DNA of 64,000 nt from NCBI RefSeq assembly GCF_003182255.1, contig NZ_QGTQ01000005.1, positions 186,001 to 250,000 on the forward strand, read 5' to 3'. A program made the translations under genes and the position numbers. The stretch comes from Paenibacillus cellulosilyticus (lineage in GTDB: Bacteria > Bacillota > Bacilli > Paenibacillales > Paenibacillaceae). Below, one piece after another: positions 16,943-25,223 of this stretch (position 1 is its first letter; each line of letters opens with the position of its first letter). The notes under the pieces were generated by a model. It made no database searches and had not been told where the DNA came from. It worked only from the letters and a program-made list of their open reading frames with translations.

Positions 16943-17728
16943 TTATTCGAGGCAGTAGTCTTGGATCCGCGCACGGACGGCCTCATCGATACCGAACTCC
17001 AGCTCCAGGTAACGTTCGAAGCTGCCATATTCACGCAGAATGCTGTCCATCGATGCATCCAGGTACTTCTCCTGCAGGCGCATCGCGTCTTCGAAGGAGC
17101 GGAGCTCCTCGATGCTGATGTATTGGGCTGCCATATCGAACAGTTCCTGATGGTAGCTCATGAGCGTAATGTTCGAAAGCAGGTAGTCCTCCATGACCGT
17201 CTCATACGGTACGCCCAGCGTCAGCAGGATGAGCATGCTGCCTACACCTGTGCGATCGCGGCCGCCAGCGCAATGTTGAACGAGCGGCAGGTTGGTCTCA
17301 GGCGAAGAGAGCAGCTTCATCAACTCACGGTAGGAGCTGCTGCCGATTGGCAGATTTGCATACATCTTTGTCAACATGTCCGATGAGAAGTGGCGATGGA
17401 GACCTTTTTGGAACATTTCCACAAGGTCGATATGCGGTGCCTGCTCCGCCGCTTCGTTCGCTGGAACACGCGTGTTGATTGCTTGTCCGATAACCGGGTC
17501 GGGCTTCTGCTCCGCTTCACCACGGTTGCGGTAGTCGAACACATGCTTGAGGCCAATCGCCTCAAGTTGACGGTGATCGTCTGGCGTCAAGCCAGTCAGT
17601 TCAGCTGCACGGAACAGCAGGCCGCGCTTCACGCTGCGTCCGTCGCTAGCGCGGTAGCCGCCCATATCGCGGAAGTTAAACGCCCCCTCGAGGGGGATCA
17701 AGCAGCTTGGCATTAATTGATTTGGCAT
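16943..17728 (-). CDS. Tyrosine-protein phosphatase family (Y_phosphatase3 type)
   Basis: This 261-residue protein has the dual-specificity-type P-loop QHCAGGRDRTG with Cys153 as nucleophile and Arg159, and the N-terminal family signature FNFRDMGGY (18-26) with LLFRAAEL. Members remove phosphate from phosphotyrosine or phosphoinositides; many bacterial ones act on small substrates. It sits inside the ABC operon, 26 bp after the metallophosphoesterase and 31 bp before the binding protein. It has no signal peptide, so it acts inside the cell, possibly on the imported phosphoester. Confidence 0.9.
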   Translation of the reverse strand: MPNQLMPSCLIPLEGAFNFRDMGGYRASDGRSVKRGLLFRAAELTGLTPDDHRQLEAIGLKHVFDYRNRGEAEQKPDPVIGQAINTRVPANEAAEQAPHIDLVEMFQKGLHRHFSSDMLTKMYANLPIGSSSYRELMKLLSSPETNLPLVQHCAGGRDRTGVGSMLILLTLGVPYETVMEDYLLSNITLMSYHQELFDMAAQYISIEELRSFEDAMRLQEKYLDASMDSILREYGSFERYLELEFGIDEAVRARIQDYCLE

Positions 17729-17754
17729 AAACGCTCTACACTCCCGGATGCTTA

Positions 17755-18582
17755 TTAGTGGTTGGTTTCAACTGCGAGCAAGGCGATTGGGAAGCGGAAG
17801 TACTCTTCCTGCGAGCTAGGCAGTACAACGGATTGAACCGAGATGCCTTCGCCGTTCACCGTTACGAGGTTGTAGCCGAGGAAATCGATCATCCGGTAGT
17901 TCTCTTCATCCGCCAGTTCGCCAGCGAAAGCCGTACCTGTTGCCGCTACGCTGCAAATGCCGTGGTAGGAGCCAACATTATTGGAGTGCACATGACCTGC
18001 CAGTACACCTACAACGTCCGTGCCAACGATTACGTCGCCGAGCTGCTTGCGGTTTTCAAGCACATGGTCGTCAGGCATGCCGTTCACGGAGAGCAGTGGA
18101 TGGTGGAGTGCCACGATCGTGCCGTTCTCAGCGGGGATGCTCAGCGTCTCTTCGAGCCAAGCGAGCTGCTGCTCGTCGATACGGCCATGGTGTTGGCCTG
18201 GCACTTGCGAGTTCAGACCGATTAAGCGCAGACCATTGATCGTAATGCTATAGAAATAAGCGTCTTCGGAAGCGTCTTGTTGGAGGAAGCCCTCGCGGAA
18301 AGGGGAACGGTGGTCGTGGTTGCCCAGTACGACGTACACAGGAGCGCCAATCATCGTGGAGCCTTGATCCAGCACTTGGCGGATGTAAGCATAGTCCTCT
18401 ACGCCGCCTTCGTGCGACAGGTCGCCCGTCACGATAACGAAAGCAGGTGCCACGTTCGTGTCGCGCAGGTGTTCGAACAGACGCGTTACTTTGCCTGCGA
18501 GGTTGAACTTCGAGAACATGTTGTCCGTTTGTGGTGCGTTCATGTGCGTATCCGTCAGGTGAACAAATTTGATCGTTTCCAT
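17755..18582 (-). CDS. Calcineurin-like metallophosphoesterase (class III cyclic nucleotide/glycerophosphodiesterase type)
   Basis: This 275-residue enzyme has all five metallophosphoesterase blocks: DTH (Asp11, His13), GDLSHEG (Asp54), GNHDH (Asn88, His89), HHP (His160, His161) and GHVHS (His197, His199). This set is typical of the GpdQ/CpdA group, which cleaves phosphodiesters such as glycerophosphodiesters or cAMP. The ATG at 18582 has GGAGGT 9 nt upstream. It is the first gene of a five-gene operon with a tyrosine-type phosphatase and an ABC importer, which together suggest uptake and stepwise dephosphorylation of a phosphodiester. Confidence 0.9.
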   Translation of the reverse strand: METIKFVHLTDTHMNAPQTDNMFSKFNLAGKVTRLFEHLRDTNVAPAFVIVTGDLSHEGGVEDYAYIRQVLDQGSTMIGAPVYVVLGNHDHRSPFREGFLQQDASEDAYFYSITINGLRLIGLNSQVPGQHHGRIDEQQLAWLEETLSIPAENGTIVALHHPLLSVNGMPDDHVLENRKQLGDVIVGTDVVGVLAGHVHSNNVGSYHGICSVAATGTAFAGELADEENYRMIDFLGYNLVTVNGEGISVQSVVLPSSQEEYFRFPIALLAVETNH

Positions 18583-18647
18583 CGTTTTCTTACCTCCATA
18601 AGTTGGGTTGGTTATTGTTGCAGATGACGTCCAGTTCAGGACAAGTT

Positions 18648-18683
18648 CATCTTGCATACAAGAAATGTACATCTTGTATGTAA
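18648..18683. promoter_or_regulatory. Putative operator pair upstream of the phosphoesterase/ABC operon
   Basis: Two related sequences, CATCTTGCATACAA (18648) and CATCTTGTATGTAA (18670), are identical at 11 of 14 positions and start 22 bp apart, two helical turns. The first contains the near-palindrome CTTGCATACAAG. Sites of the TTGTATACAA kind are common for GntR/FCD regulators, and such a regulator is encoded at 19437-20090. The link is inference. Confidence 0.45.
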
Positions 18684-18844
18684 ATGCTGTATCAACGCCA
18701 TCTATCGTTTTTATTAATGATGAGAGGGTGATTTACGTGAGCTTAATAGGGAGCGCGGCGCAGCACGAAAAACCTCCGACCGCGGCATGTCATGGCATAA
18801 GGAGGTTTGAAGTACCGGTAGTTCGAGTGTTTGACTGGTGTGGT

Positions 18845-19315
18845 AGGTGCGCTAACGGACTGTGGTGACGCTATTAGATCGATGAGGGGCGTTCATGAAA
18901 GGTAAGGGACCTTAGCGACGCTATTGGGCATCTGAGGCGGTCCGAAACGATAGGTTGCGGCCAGATAGGGTCGTTGGGGTCCGTTAGAGCTGCAGAGGGT
19001 GTAGATTTGGCACAATAGCGGCGCCTCAGTCCGTTAAGTTTATGTTGGGAGGGGGAGAAGCGGCTATCAGGGAGTGGCAGTGGATCGGCGGCTGCAGCTT
19101 ATGAGCGATGCTTCCAGAGGGGCGATCTAGTGAACTGTACCAACGTTAGGCAGACACAGCGTTGGTCTCGACGTGTAACGAATCGAGCGGACGCTATTTG
19201 GCGTCCGCTCGGCAGGTAATGCTGATTGAAATTGTAATAACACGGCTGGCGTTCGTTAGAGCTGATGAAGGTTCGATTTTGGCCAAATAGCGTCTTCAGG
19301 GTTGATTAGCTGCCA
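18845..19315. repeat. Family C repeats, second locus, in an 850-bp intergenic region
   Basis: At least six degenerate units are visible. TAACGGACTGTGGTGACGCTATT lies near 18853, with a similar half at 18907. ATAGGGTCGTTGGGGTCCGT-TAG near 18966 and ATAGCGGCGCCTCAGTCCGT-TAAG near 19016 are 50 bp apart. GGACGCTATTTGGCGTCC lies near 19190 and AAATAGCGTCTTCAGG near 19285. Upstream of them, AACCTCC/GGAGGTT (18771-18807) can pair as a weak hairpin. No gene is apparent in this gap. Confidence 0.65.
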
Positions 19316-19436
19316 AAGGTGCCGCGAAGAGGAGCATTAGCGAGAGGTAGGTGACTTGGCGGTCCAATCGTAAGATTGGCAGCTGTCGATTAGTTGGCCA
19401 CAGCCGTCCGTCCCGAGACCTCCACAGCCTGTGCCT

Positions 19437-20090
19437 TTAAGGCAGCATGCTGTTGCGGAGCAAATCCTCGCGCATGTTGCGCTTGTGATCGATAATCGCC
19501 TTCTTCGCCTCTTGGTACTTGCCTTCAGCGAGTCGATTATAGATCTCCTCGTACAGCTTCCGTCCTGTATACGGGCGGTTGGCGCCCTGTGTCAGACGAT
19601 ACGCCACGACATAGAACAGCAGTTTGTCGCGGTGCAGGTAGAACGTTTCGGTAATGTAGCGGTTCCTGATCGAGTCCAGCAGCGTGTGCATGAACATCAG
19701 ACCGTTCTCGTAGTAGGCACGGTACTGCTGATTGTCGCTTGCCTCGACGAGCAGATCGTAATGCTTGCGCAGCTGGACCAGATCAAGCTCATAGTACATA
19801 CCCTGGTCGATGCAATCGAGCGCATAGGAGTACAATGCATTGAGTAGGTCGAATATATGATAAAGGTCTTTGGTTTCAATTCCGCGGACAACAATGCCTC
19901 GCTTGTACAACGTCTGAACGAAGCCTTCCTTCTCGAGCAGCGAGACAGCGGAACGGATCGGCGTACGGCTCATGCCAAGCTCAGCAGCGAGCTCGGATTC
20001 GGTGAACAGATGACCAGGCAGGTAAGCGCCATTCAGCAGTTGGGTGCGAATATGTTGATAGGCGGTTTCAACGAGAGGTACGTCAGACAT
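19437..20090 (-). CDS. GntR family transcriptional regulator (FCD/FadR-like)
   Basis: This 217-residue regulator has an N-terminal winged helix (AYQHIRTQLLNGAYLPGHLFTESELAAELGMSRTPIRSAVSLLE, quoted in overlapping parts), as in GntR proteins, and an all-helical ligand-binding C-terminal domain of the FCD type. The ATG at 20090 has AGGAG 7 nt upstream; the in-frame TTG at 20105 lies within that site's upstream region. It is transcribed toward the phosphoesterase/ABC operon and is the best candidate to control it. The effector is probably an organic acid or sugar derivative, unproven. Confidence 0.87.
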   Translation of the reverse strand: MSDVPLVETAYQHIRTQLLNGAYLPGHLFTESELAAELGMSRTPIRSAVSLLEKEGFVQTLYKRGIVVRGIETKDLYHIFDLLNALYSYALDCIDQGMYYELDLVQLRKHYDLLVEASDNQQYRAYYENGLMFMHTLLDSIRNRYITETFYLHRDKLLFYVVAYRLTQGANRPYTGRKLYEEIYNRLAEGKYQEAKKAIIDHKRNMREDLLRNSMLP

Positions 20091-20120
20091 GGTGATTCTC
20101 CTCAATCATAGAAAGTGGGA

Positions 20121-20942
20121 TTAGAGCTGCGTTTCTTTGCGGTATGCATCCGGTGATTTGCCGATAAGTGATTTGAACGTTTTAATAAAATGGGCCTGGT
20201 CGAAAAATCCGAGCTGCTGCGACAATGTGATCCAATCGATTACGTCGCCGGTCTCCATTAGCTCCGCTGCTTCCTGCAGGCGAAAACGTTGAATGACCCA
20301 CTTCGGGCTTACGCCGACGTAGCGGTTGAATAAGCGCTGCAGCGCGCGTATGCTCATATCGAATTGTTCAGCCATACGCTCAACCTGCGTCATTTCGCGA
20401 TTGTCGATCGCTGCCTGGACAATTTCGTTGATAAGCATTGTATTCGGATCAGTCTGAGAAGGAAGCTTCGTAAGCAGCCACTGCTCCGCCAGCTTCGCCA
20501 TGGACTCGTCACTGTTCTGCTCCCACATCTGAGCCTCAAGCTGCTCCATAGATGCACCAAAGGACTGGTGAGCGGGAATGATCTGACCGGTAATCTGTGA
20601 GACGGGTTGTCCCCAGAGTGGATAAAAGCCGCCGGGGCGGAATTTGATGCCGAGCACCATGCCTGTATCCTGCAGATGACGTGTATAGACCGTGCTCGGA
20701 ACGCCATAGACGCCAGTGAATCGGCGGCCGCTTTCATTCTCGAACGAGAGATTGACGTTGGGGTAGGACAGCACCTGCTGGCTGAACGGCGCTTGACCGC
20801 GCAAATCCCACCGAATGGTCCAATAGTGCTCAATGTAGGGCGAGAGCGCTGGTGTTGGACGATATCGCATCAGTGTAAAATTGCGCATGCCTATCTCAGC
20901 CTTCAGAATGCCCCGATCCGATGTTGGCTCTTTCGGTAACAT
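20121..20942 (-). CDS. AraC family transcriptional regulator
   Basis: This 273-residue protein has an N-terminal domain starting LMRYRPTPALSPYIEHYW, typical of AraC regulators with a DUF6597-like domain, and a C-terminal double helix-turn-helix: MSIRALQRLFNRYVGVSPKWVIQ, then DWITLSQQLGFFDQAHFIKTFKSLIGKSP (quoted in segments). It is divergent from the SRPBCC gene, 123 bp apart, so it may regulate it. The start at 20942 follows a G-rich GGGGGTGGG site; an internal ATG at 20888 is possible. Confidence 0.87.
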   Translation of the reverse strand: MLPKEPTSDRGILKAEIGMRNFTLMRYRPTPALSPYIEHYWTIRWDLRGQAPFSQQVLSYPNVNLSFENESGRRFTGVYGVPSTVYTRHLQDTGMVLGIKFRPGGFYPLWGQPVSQITGQIIPAHQSFGASMEQLEAQMWEQNSDESMAKLAEQWLLTKLPSQTDPNTMLINEIVQAAIDNREMTQVERMAEQFDMSIRALQRLFNRYVGVSPKWVIQRFRLQEAAELMETGDVIDWITLSQQLGFFDQAHFIKTFKSLIGKSPDAYRKETQL

Positions 20943-21065
20943 TACCCACCCCCAGATACGTTTGTCGCGTTTTTACAATACTAGTCAATATTGCTTCTCT
21001 ATAATGAGACTATCAGTTCATCGCTATTCGTGCAACGAATGGTTAACGAAATGGAGGAAAATAGA

Positions 21066-21518
21066 ATGATAGAGCTTCGATACGAGTTGTATGTGGGTGC
21101 GCCGATGGAGCGTGTGTGGGATTTGTTTATTCAGCCGGAGGGAACCAAAGCCATTCTGTTCGGCAGCGTGCTGGAGTCAACCTTCGAGATTGGATCGCCG
21201 TATCGGTATGTCGGCCCAGGCAATGATGGCGATGAGACGATTCATGTGTATGGTACGGTGCTGGCTTTCGAGCCGAACCGATTCATGAGCTATACCGAGC
21301 ATCCAGGCCCAACCTATCGAGAGAACCATGCCGAGCTGGAGACGCGCGTGTCCCTGACGCTGGAGTCGGTTGGCGCTACTACGAAGCTGACGCTTGTGAA
21401 CGATCAATGGCCGGACAACCATCCATCCTACGAGAACACGAAGCAGAGCTGGCCGATGATTCTGAGCAACTTGAAGACGCTGGCGGAGACGGGCAAGACG
21501 CTGGATTTCGGCTGGTAA
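21066..21518 (+). CDS. SRPBCC / AHSA1-like domain protein
   Basis: This 150-residue START/Bet v1-like protein has segments typical of the AHSA1 family: APMERVWDLFIQPEG at the start, SVLESTFEIGSPYRYVG in the middle, and a C-terminal helix (SWPMILSNLKTLAETG) that lines a ligand cavity. The function in bacteria is mostly unknown and probably binding of a small hydrophobic molecule. The ATG at 21066 has GGAGG 8 nt upstream, which excludes the longer frame. It is divergent from an AraC gene and ends at a strong terminator. Confidence 0.85.
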   Translation: MIELRYELYVGAPMERVWDLFIQPEGTKAILFGSVLESTFEIGSPYRYVGPGNDGDETIHVYGTVLAFEPNRFMSYTEHPGPTYRENHAELETRVSLTLESVGATTKLTLVNDQWPDNHPSYENTKQSWPMILSNLKTLAETGKTLDFGW

Positions 21519-21537
21519 TGTGGGATAGGGATTGTAG

Positions 21538-21574
21538 AAGAAAAGGTGTACGCGATATGCGTACACCTTTTCTT
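21538..21574. terminator. Intrinsic terminator after the SRPBCC gene
   Basis: A perfect 16-bp stem AAGAAAAGGTGTACGC/GCGTACACCTTTTCTT with a 5-nt loop (gatat). The 3' half supplies TTTTCTT. Confidence 0.9.
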
Positions 21575-21772
21575 GACGTTGTATGAATCGGCACGATAAA
21601 GGGTGATAGTCAAAATGCGCCGTTGTACCTCGCGCTTGCAACTAAGTGGGGACGGCGGGAGCCGATAAAGGTTGTGACAGCGGCTCATGTGCCAGTATTA
21701 CGCCCTTCTATGGTGTAACGGTTGCCATTGCGGATATTGATATCTATCTGTCTCGTTGTTAGTGCGAATCGG

Positions 21773-21858
21773 GCGAATAAGCGCCATTATATCCTTTAGA
21801 CTAATTGAAAGTGTACATGGAGCCCGATAGGCGCTGCTGCGTTCGTTAGCCAGTTAGT
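21773..21858. repeat. Family C repeats, third locus (two degenerate units)
   Basis: ATAAGCGCCATTATATCCTT-TAG and ATAGGCGCTGCTGCGTTCGT-TAG start exactly 50 bp apart and keep the ATAG, 16 bases, TA(A/G) layout. The rest of the 570-bp gap holds the terminator above and, at its end, a doubtful small gene. Confidence 0.5.
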
Positions 21859-21875
21859 GATGTAGGCGCAACGGC

Positions 21876-22070
21876 TTACGTTTGTACATTATGTTCAGTG
21901 CAATCATTCAATGGAGGGGGCATGTCGTCGGAGCATGCCGAGGCGGTGTCCGCCTCTTGATTTTTCGTCGCCAGATTCGCCAGGCGGCGGCTTTCATTTA
22001 GAAGCATGAGCATACCCATACTCCATACGGCGACTGTAAGCTCGAGCTGTTGACGGTGCGGTTTTCTCAT
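21876..22070 (-). CDS. Doubtful small ORF downstream of the DUF2306-like gene
   Basis: A 64-residue frame starts with MRKPHRQQLELTVAVW, 17 bp after the stop of the membrane protein gene, with AAGGA in between but at a long distance. An in-frame GTG at 22082 is an alternative. The sequence has a short hydrophobic stretch (VAVWSMGMLMLL) and a polar tail. I do not recognise it and it could be chance. Confidence 0.3.
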   Translation of the reverse strand: MRKPHRQQLELTVAVWSMGMLMLLNESRRLANLATKNQEADTASACSDDMPPPLNDCTEHNVQT

Positions 22071-22086
22071 CGCGGGGTACACATCC

Positions 22087-22749
22087 TTACAGCTGAACGG
22101 GCCGGCGGCGCGCGGGTCTGCGGCCGCTGTTGATCATCTCGGCGAACAGCAGATTCGGGATCCAGCACAGCCAAGCGATGACGATAAACGAGTCGTTCGT
22201 ATCCGACACGCCGAATAGACCAGCCGCAACCGGCAAGTAGATGCGGAGCATAATGGCCGCACAGGTGAGCGCGTAGTTGCGAGTGAGCCACCGGGCATGC
22301 TCGCCATAGTTCCGTTCGTAGATGCTTTTGAGCCCACGGTACAAAGTGTAGAGCCAAGCGAGCGCGAGCGCGGCAAACCCGATTTTGCCGCTCATGCCAC
22401 CATCCGCATACCATGCGACATACAAGCCGGTGACACCTCCGACTGTAATGCCGGCACTGTATAGATAGCCCGCCAAGCGATGCACATTCGGGCTGCTGCG
22501 ACGGATGCGCTTCACGAATTGCAGCCAACCGATCCCAAGTGCGGTTCCGGCCGAGATCGCATGCAGCCAGAGAACGGTGTACCACAGATCCGGCAAGCTT
22601 GCATCTGCCTTGCTTTCAACGAATGGGGTGTTATGGGTGCTGTCAATGGTGCCGTAGAAGGCGAAAGCGTACAAGCCGATTCCTACCGCAAGTAAAGCAA
22701 GCAGTCCGAACATCCATTTGCGCGCTGCCGCGCTGCGAGTGAACATCAT
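22087..22749 (-). CDS. DUF2306-like integral membrane protein
   Basis: This 220-residue protein has about six membrane segments. The arrangement (LWYTVLWLHAISAGTALGIGWLQF, then HRLAGYLYSAGITVGGVTGLYVA, then HARWLTRNYALTCAAIMLRIYLP, quoted in parts) carries conserved His residues facing the membrane, as in the DUF2306/cytochrome b561-like families. Heme binding is possible but not shown. The start has GGAGGG five bases upstream. It seems to stand alone or with the doubtful small ORF behind it. Confidence 0.7.
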   Translation of the reverse strand: MMFTRSAAARKWMFGLLALLAVGIGLYAFAFYGTIDSTHNTPFVESKADASLPDLWYTVLWLHAISAGTALGIGWLQFVKRIRRSSPNVHRLAGYLYSAGITVGGVTGLYVAWYADGGMSGKIGFAALALAWLYTLYRGLKSIYERNYGEHARWLTRNYALTCAAIMLRIYLPVAAGLFGVSDTNDSFIVIAWLCWIPNLLFAEMINSGRRPARRRPVQL

Positions 22750-23016
22750 GTAACCCTCCGTATCCGATCCTTGATTAATTTCCCTGCTTCCAATGTAGCA
22801 CTGGAACCGATAGGCATCACAGCGGCCCTAGGCGGGTTGAGCGATCGTACGAAGGGCCAGCAGGCGATCCGCCTCCAGAGCCGACGTGTACTGGACCTTA
22901 GTCCGGCGAGGGTTTAATGGTTTAAGTTTCTATAAAATAACAGGAAATCAGAAACCTTGTCCGTCCTTATTCGTCTATTGGAGTAGATGATTAAGGAATT
23001 GCGAGGGTGATGTACA

Positions 23017-23461
23017 ATGTCCAAACAACAGTCTCGCCGCTCGAAGCGGCTTGCGCTAAAGGCGGCAGCTGGCGCAGGCGCACTGCTGCTCATGATCGCC
23101 ATTGCCAGCTGCAGTGCAGCGGCAGAAGAGGGCAAGCATACCGATCATGAGCAGGCCGATACGGTCAATGATGCAGCAGGGGATACGGATGAGAACAAGC
23201 CAGCTGTTTAGGGCGAGACAGGGCGAAGTGATGAAGCGCAGGCAGATGACGTTGTGCTTGGACTTCCGCCAAGTGACGGGGGATGAATCGGAGGAAGCGC
23301 AGCCGATAACACCTGCTGACTCGGCGTTGGAAGCGGAGCTTGAGGGTGATTTCGACCAAGTCTATGCGCTTAAGAACACGGCGCCGGGGATGAATGAAGT
23401 TGTAATGGTAAGCAGCAGAGCAGGATGGACAGCTGTACGCTGCAACGAAGAAATTCAGTAA
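23017..23461 (+). pseudogene. Lipoprotein gene disrupted by a stop and a frameshift
   Basis: A good start (GAGGGTGAT upstream of ATG) opens a lipoprotein signal with lipobox IASC, then an acidic tail that stops at TAG 23209-23211. The same frame continues sensibly past the stop (GETGRSDEAQADDVVLGLPPSDGG) to a TGA. From the run GGGGG at 23278-23282 onward, the next frame continues with GDESEEAQPITPADSALEAEL and ends in VRCNEEIQ at 23461. Losing one G would join the two parts. One nonsense change plus one homopolymer indel is the simplest reading. The alternative is a 64-residue lipoprotein followed by an unrelated short gene. The protein itself is unknown. Confidence 0.5.
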
Positions 23462-23586
23462 ACGATAGACGGCACGTACCGTCGGCTAATCCGGTATCCG
23501 ATACAGCTGGCCGTGACTAGATGAATGCCTGCTTTTATACAACATAAGGGCTGCCGCATGGCAACCCTTCAGTCATAAGCTTTCAG

Positions 23587-24162
23587 CTAGTTCCTATTAA
23601 GCATGTAGTAGTGATAGCTTCGCTCTTCAATTACAACATCATGCAAATAGTCAAAGCCGCATTTGCGAATCACGCTGTTTGACGGGACGTTGCTGGTCTC
23701 CGCGATCGCGATGAGTTCCCGGACCGTGGTATGCTCGAACAAATACTTGATCAACCCTTGTGCGGCTTGCGTTGTGTATCCTTTATTGCGATGCTTGCTT
23801 GCGATTCCATATAGAATCTCCCGATTTGGGGGAGGTAGTTCGTCCTTAATGCCAGTCCCGCATACACCGATAAACTCGCCCGTAGCTCTCAGGAAGATAC
23901 CGAGCCGCAAACGCGCTTTCCCGAGATCACCACCTTGCGATACGGCAGCCAGAAACCGATCGTTATCGGGTATTTCGTAATGGATGAACCACTCTTCCCG
24001 CTGTTCCTTCGGTACATTCCAATCGATCAAATATTCATGGAAGTGCGGCTCCCACGTCAGCGCGTGAAAATCATCCAGATCCTCCGGACGAAACGCCCGC
24101 AAAATAAGATCTTCGCATTCTATCGTAAATACGTTGCTGCTGTGCTCTTGCGAATGGCTCAT
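23587..24162 (-). CDS. GNAT acetyltransferase, RimJ/RimL-like
   Basis: This 191-residue GNAT protein opens with ECEDLILRAFRPEDLDDFHAL, the usual start of the RimJ/RimL/YjcK group. It has an acetyl-CoA site YGIASKHRNKGYTTQAAQGL and the C-terminal AETSNVPSNSVIRKCGF. These enzymes acetylate protein N-termini, spermidine-like amines or antibiotics; the acceptor here is unknown. The ATG at 24162 has AGGAG 7 nt upstream. It sits 33 bp downstream of exoA on the same strand, so the two may be cotranscribed. Confidence 0.88.
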   Translation of the reverse strand: MSHSQEHSSNVFTIECEDLILRAFRPEDLDDFHALTWEPHFHEYLIDWNVPKEQREEWFIHYEIPDNDRFLAAVSQGGDLGKARLRLGIFLRATGEFIGVCGTGIKDELPPPNREILYGIASKHRNKGYTTQAAQGLIKYLFEHTTVRELIAIAETSNVPSNSVIRKCGFDYLHDVVIEERSYHYYMLNRN

Positions 24163-24195
24163 TGAAATTCTCCTAATCGCTCCTAGCAGATTGTG

Positions 24196-24972
24196 TCACC
24201 GCACTCCATTATGCAGGGTATCCGCTAGCTCAAGCCTCACTGGGCAGTGGTCGCTGCCAAAAATGTGACAGTCGATCTCAGCTTCTACGATGCTAGGGGC
24301 AAGTCTAGCCGATACGAGAAAATAGTCGATGCGCCAGCCGATATTCCGCTCGCGCACCTTCGGCATGAAGGACCACCAGCTAAACGTATCGCCACGCTCG
24401 GGATGCTGATGACGGAACGAATCGATGAAGCCAGCTTCGAGCAGTGTCGAGAACTTTCCGCGCTCCTCGTCCGTAAAGCCGGAGTTGCCGATGTTCGACT
24501 TCGCGTTCTTAATGTCGATTTCTTGATGGGCGACGTTCAAATCTCCGCATACGATAACAGGCTTCCGTGCGTCGAGCTCTGTCAGGTAGGTACGGAATCG
24601 CTCCTCCCATTCCATCCGGTAGTCAAGCCGCGACAGGTCACGCTTCGCATTTGGCGTATAGACGTTCACGAGATAGAAGCTATCGAATTCGAGAGTCAGT
24701 ATTCGTCCCTCGTTCTCGCTGTCCTCTTCCATACCGTAACGTACGGTGATTGGCTTGATCCGCGTGAATACAGCGGTGCCGGAGTAGCCTTTTTTCACGG
24801 CATAGTTCCAGAACTGTCCGTATTCTTCGCCGAGATCCAGCTCGATCTGTCCTTCTTGCAGCTTTGTTTCCTGCACGCAGAAAATATCGGCGTCAGCCTC
24901 GCGGAAATAATCGCCGAAGCCTTTGGTCACGCAGGCGCGCAGACCGTTCACATTCCAAGATACGAGTTTCAT
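24196..24972 (-). CDS. exoA: Exodeoxyribonuclease III (AP endonuclease)
   Basis: This 258-residue enzyme matches the ExoA/XthA family throughout: LVSWNVNGLRA at the start, QETKLQEGQ (catalytic Glu), GYSGTAVFTR, VCGDLNVAHQEIDIKN (Asp and Asn of the active site), the GFTDEERGKF loop, and the terminal IFGSDHCPVRLEL with the catalytic Asp-His pair. It cleaves DNA 5' to abasic sites in base excision repair. The length is standard for the family. Confidence 0.95.
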   Translation of the reverse strand: MKLVSWNVNGLRACVTKGFGDYFREADADIFCVQETKLQEGQIELDLGEEYGQFWNYAVKKGYSGTAVFTRIKPITVRYGMEEDSENEGRILTLEFDSFYLVNVYTPNAKRDLSRLDYRMEWEERFRTYLTELDARKPVIVCGDLNVAHQEIDIKNAKSNIGNSGFTDEERGKFSTLLEAGFIDSFRHQHPERGDTFSWWSFMPKVRERNIGWRIDYFLVSARLAPSIVEAEIDCHIFGSDHCPVRLELADTLHNGVR

Positions 24973-25223
24973 TGCTAGGTGTTCTCCAATCTATCAAGGT
25001 TCAATTGTCGAATGAATGATGTGCTCGTACAAGTGTAGCATATGTCGGTTATTCAAGCGATGCGGGAGAGAATGGTTGGATTCTGTGGTGGACGGTGCAT
25101 GGTGGCAGGCCATCGGTGTATGTAGGGAGCTCTGGTACGTTTGAGTTCCATGTTCTGGCACCGTATACTGGCTTGTAACAGCTGCTGCAAGCGGCTAATT
25201 GACGGTAGAGGACGGGTTGAGGA

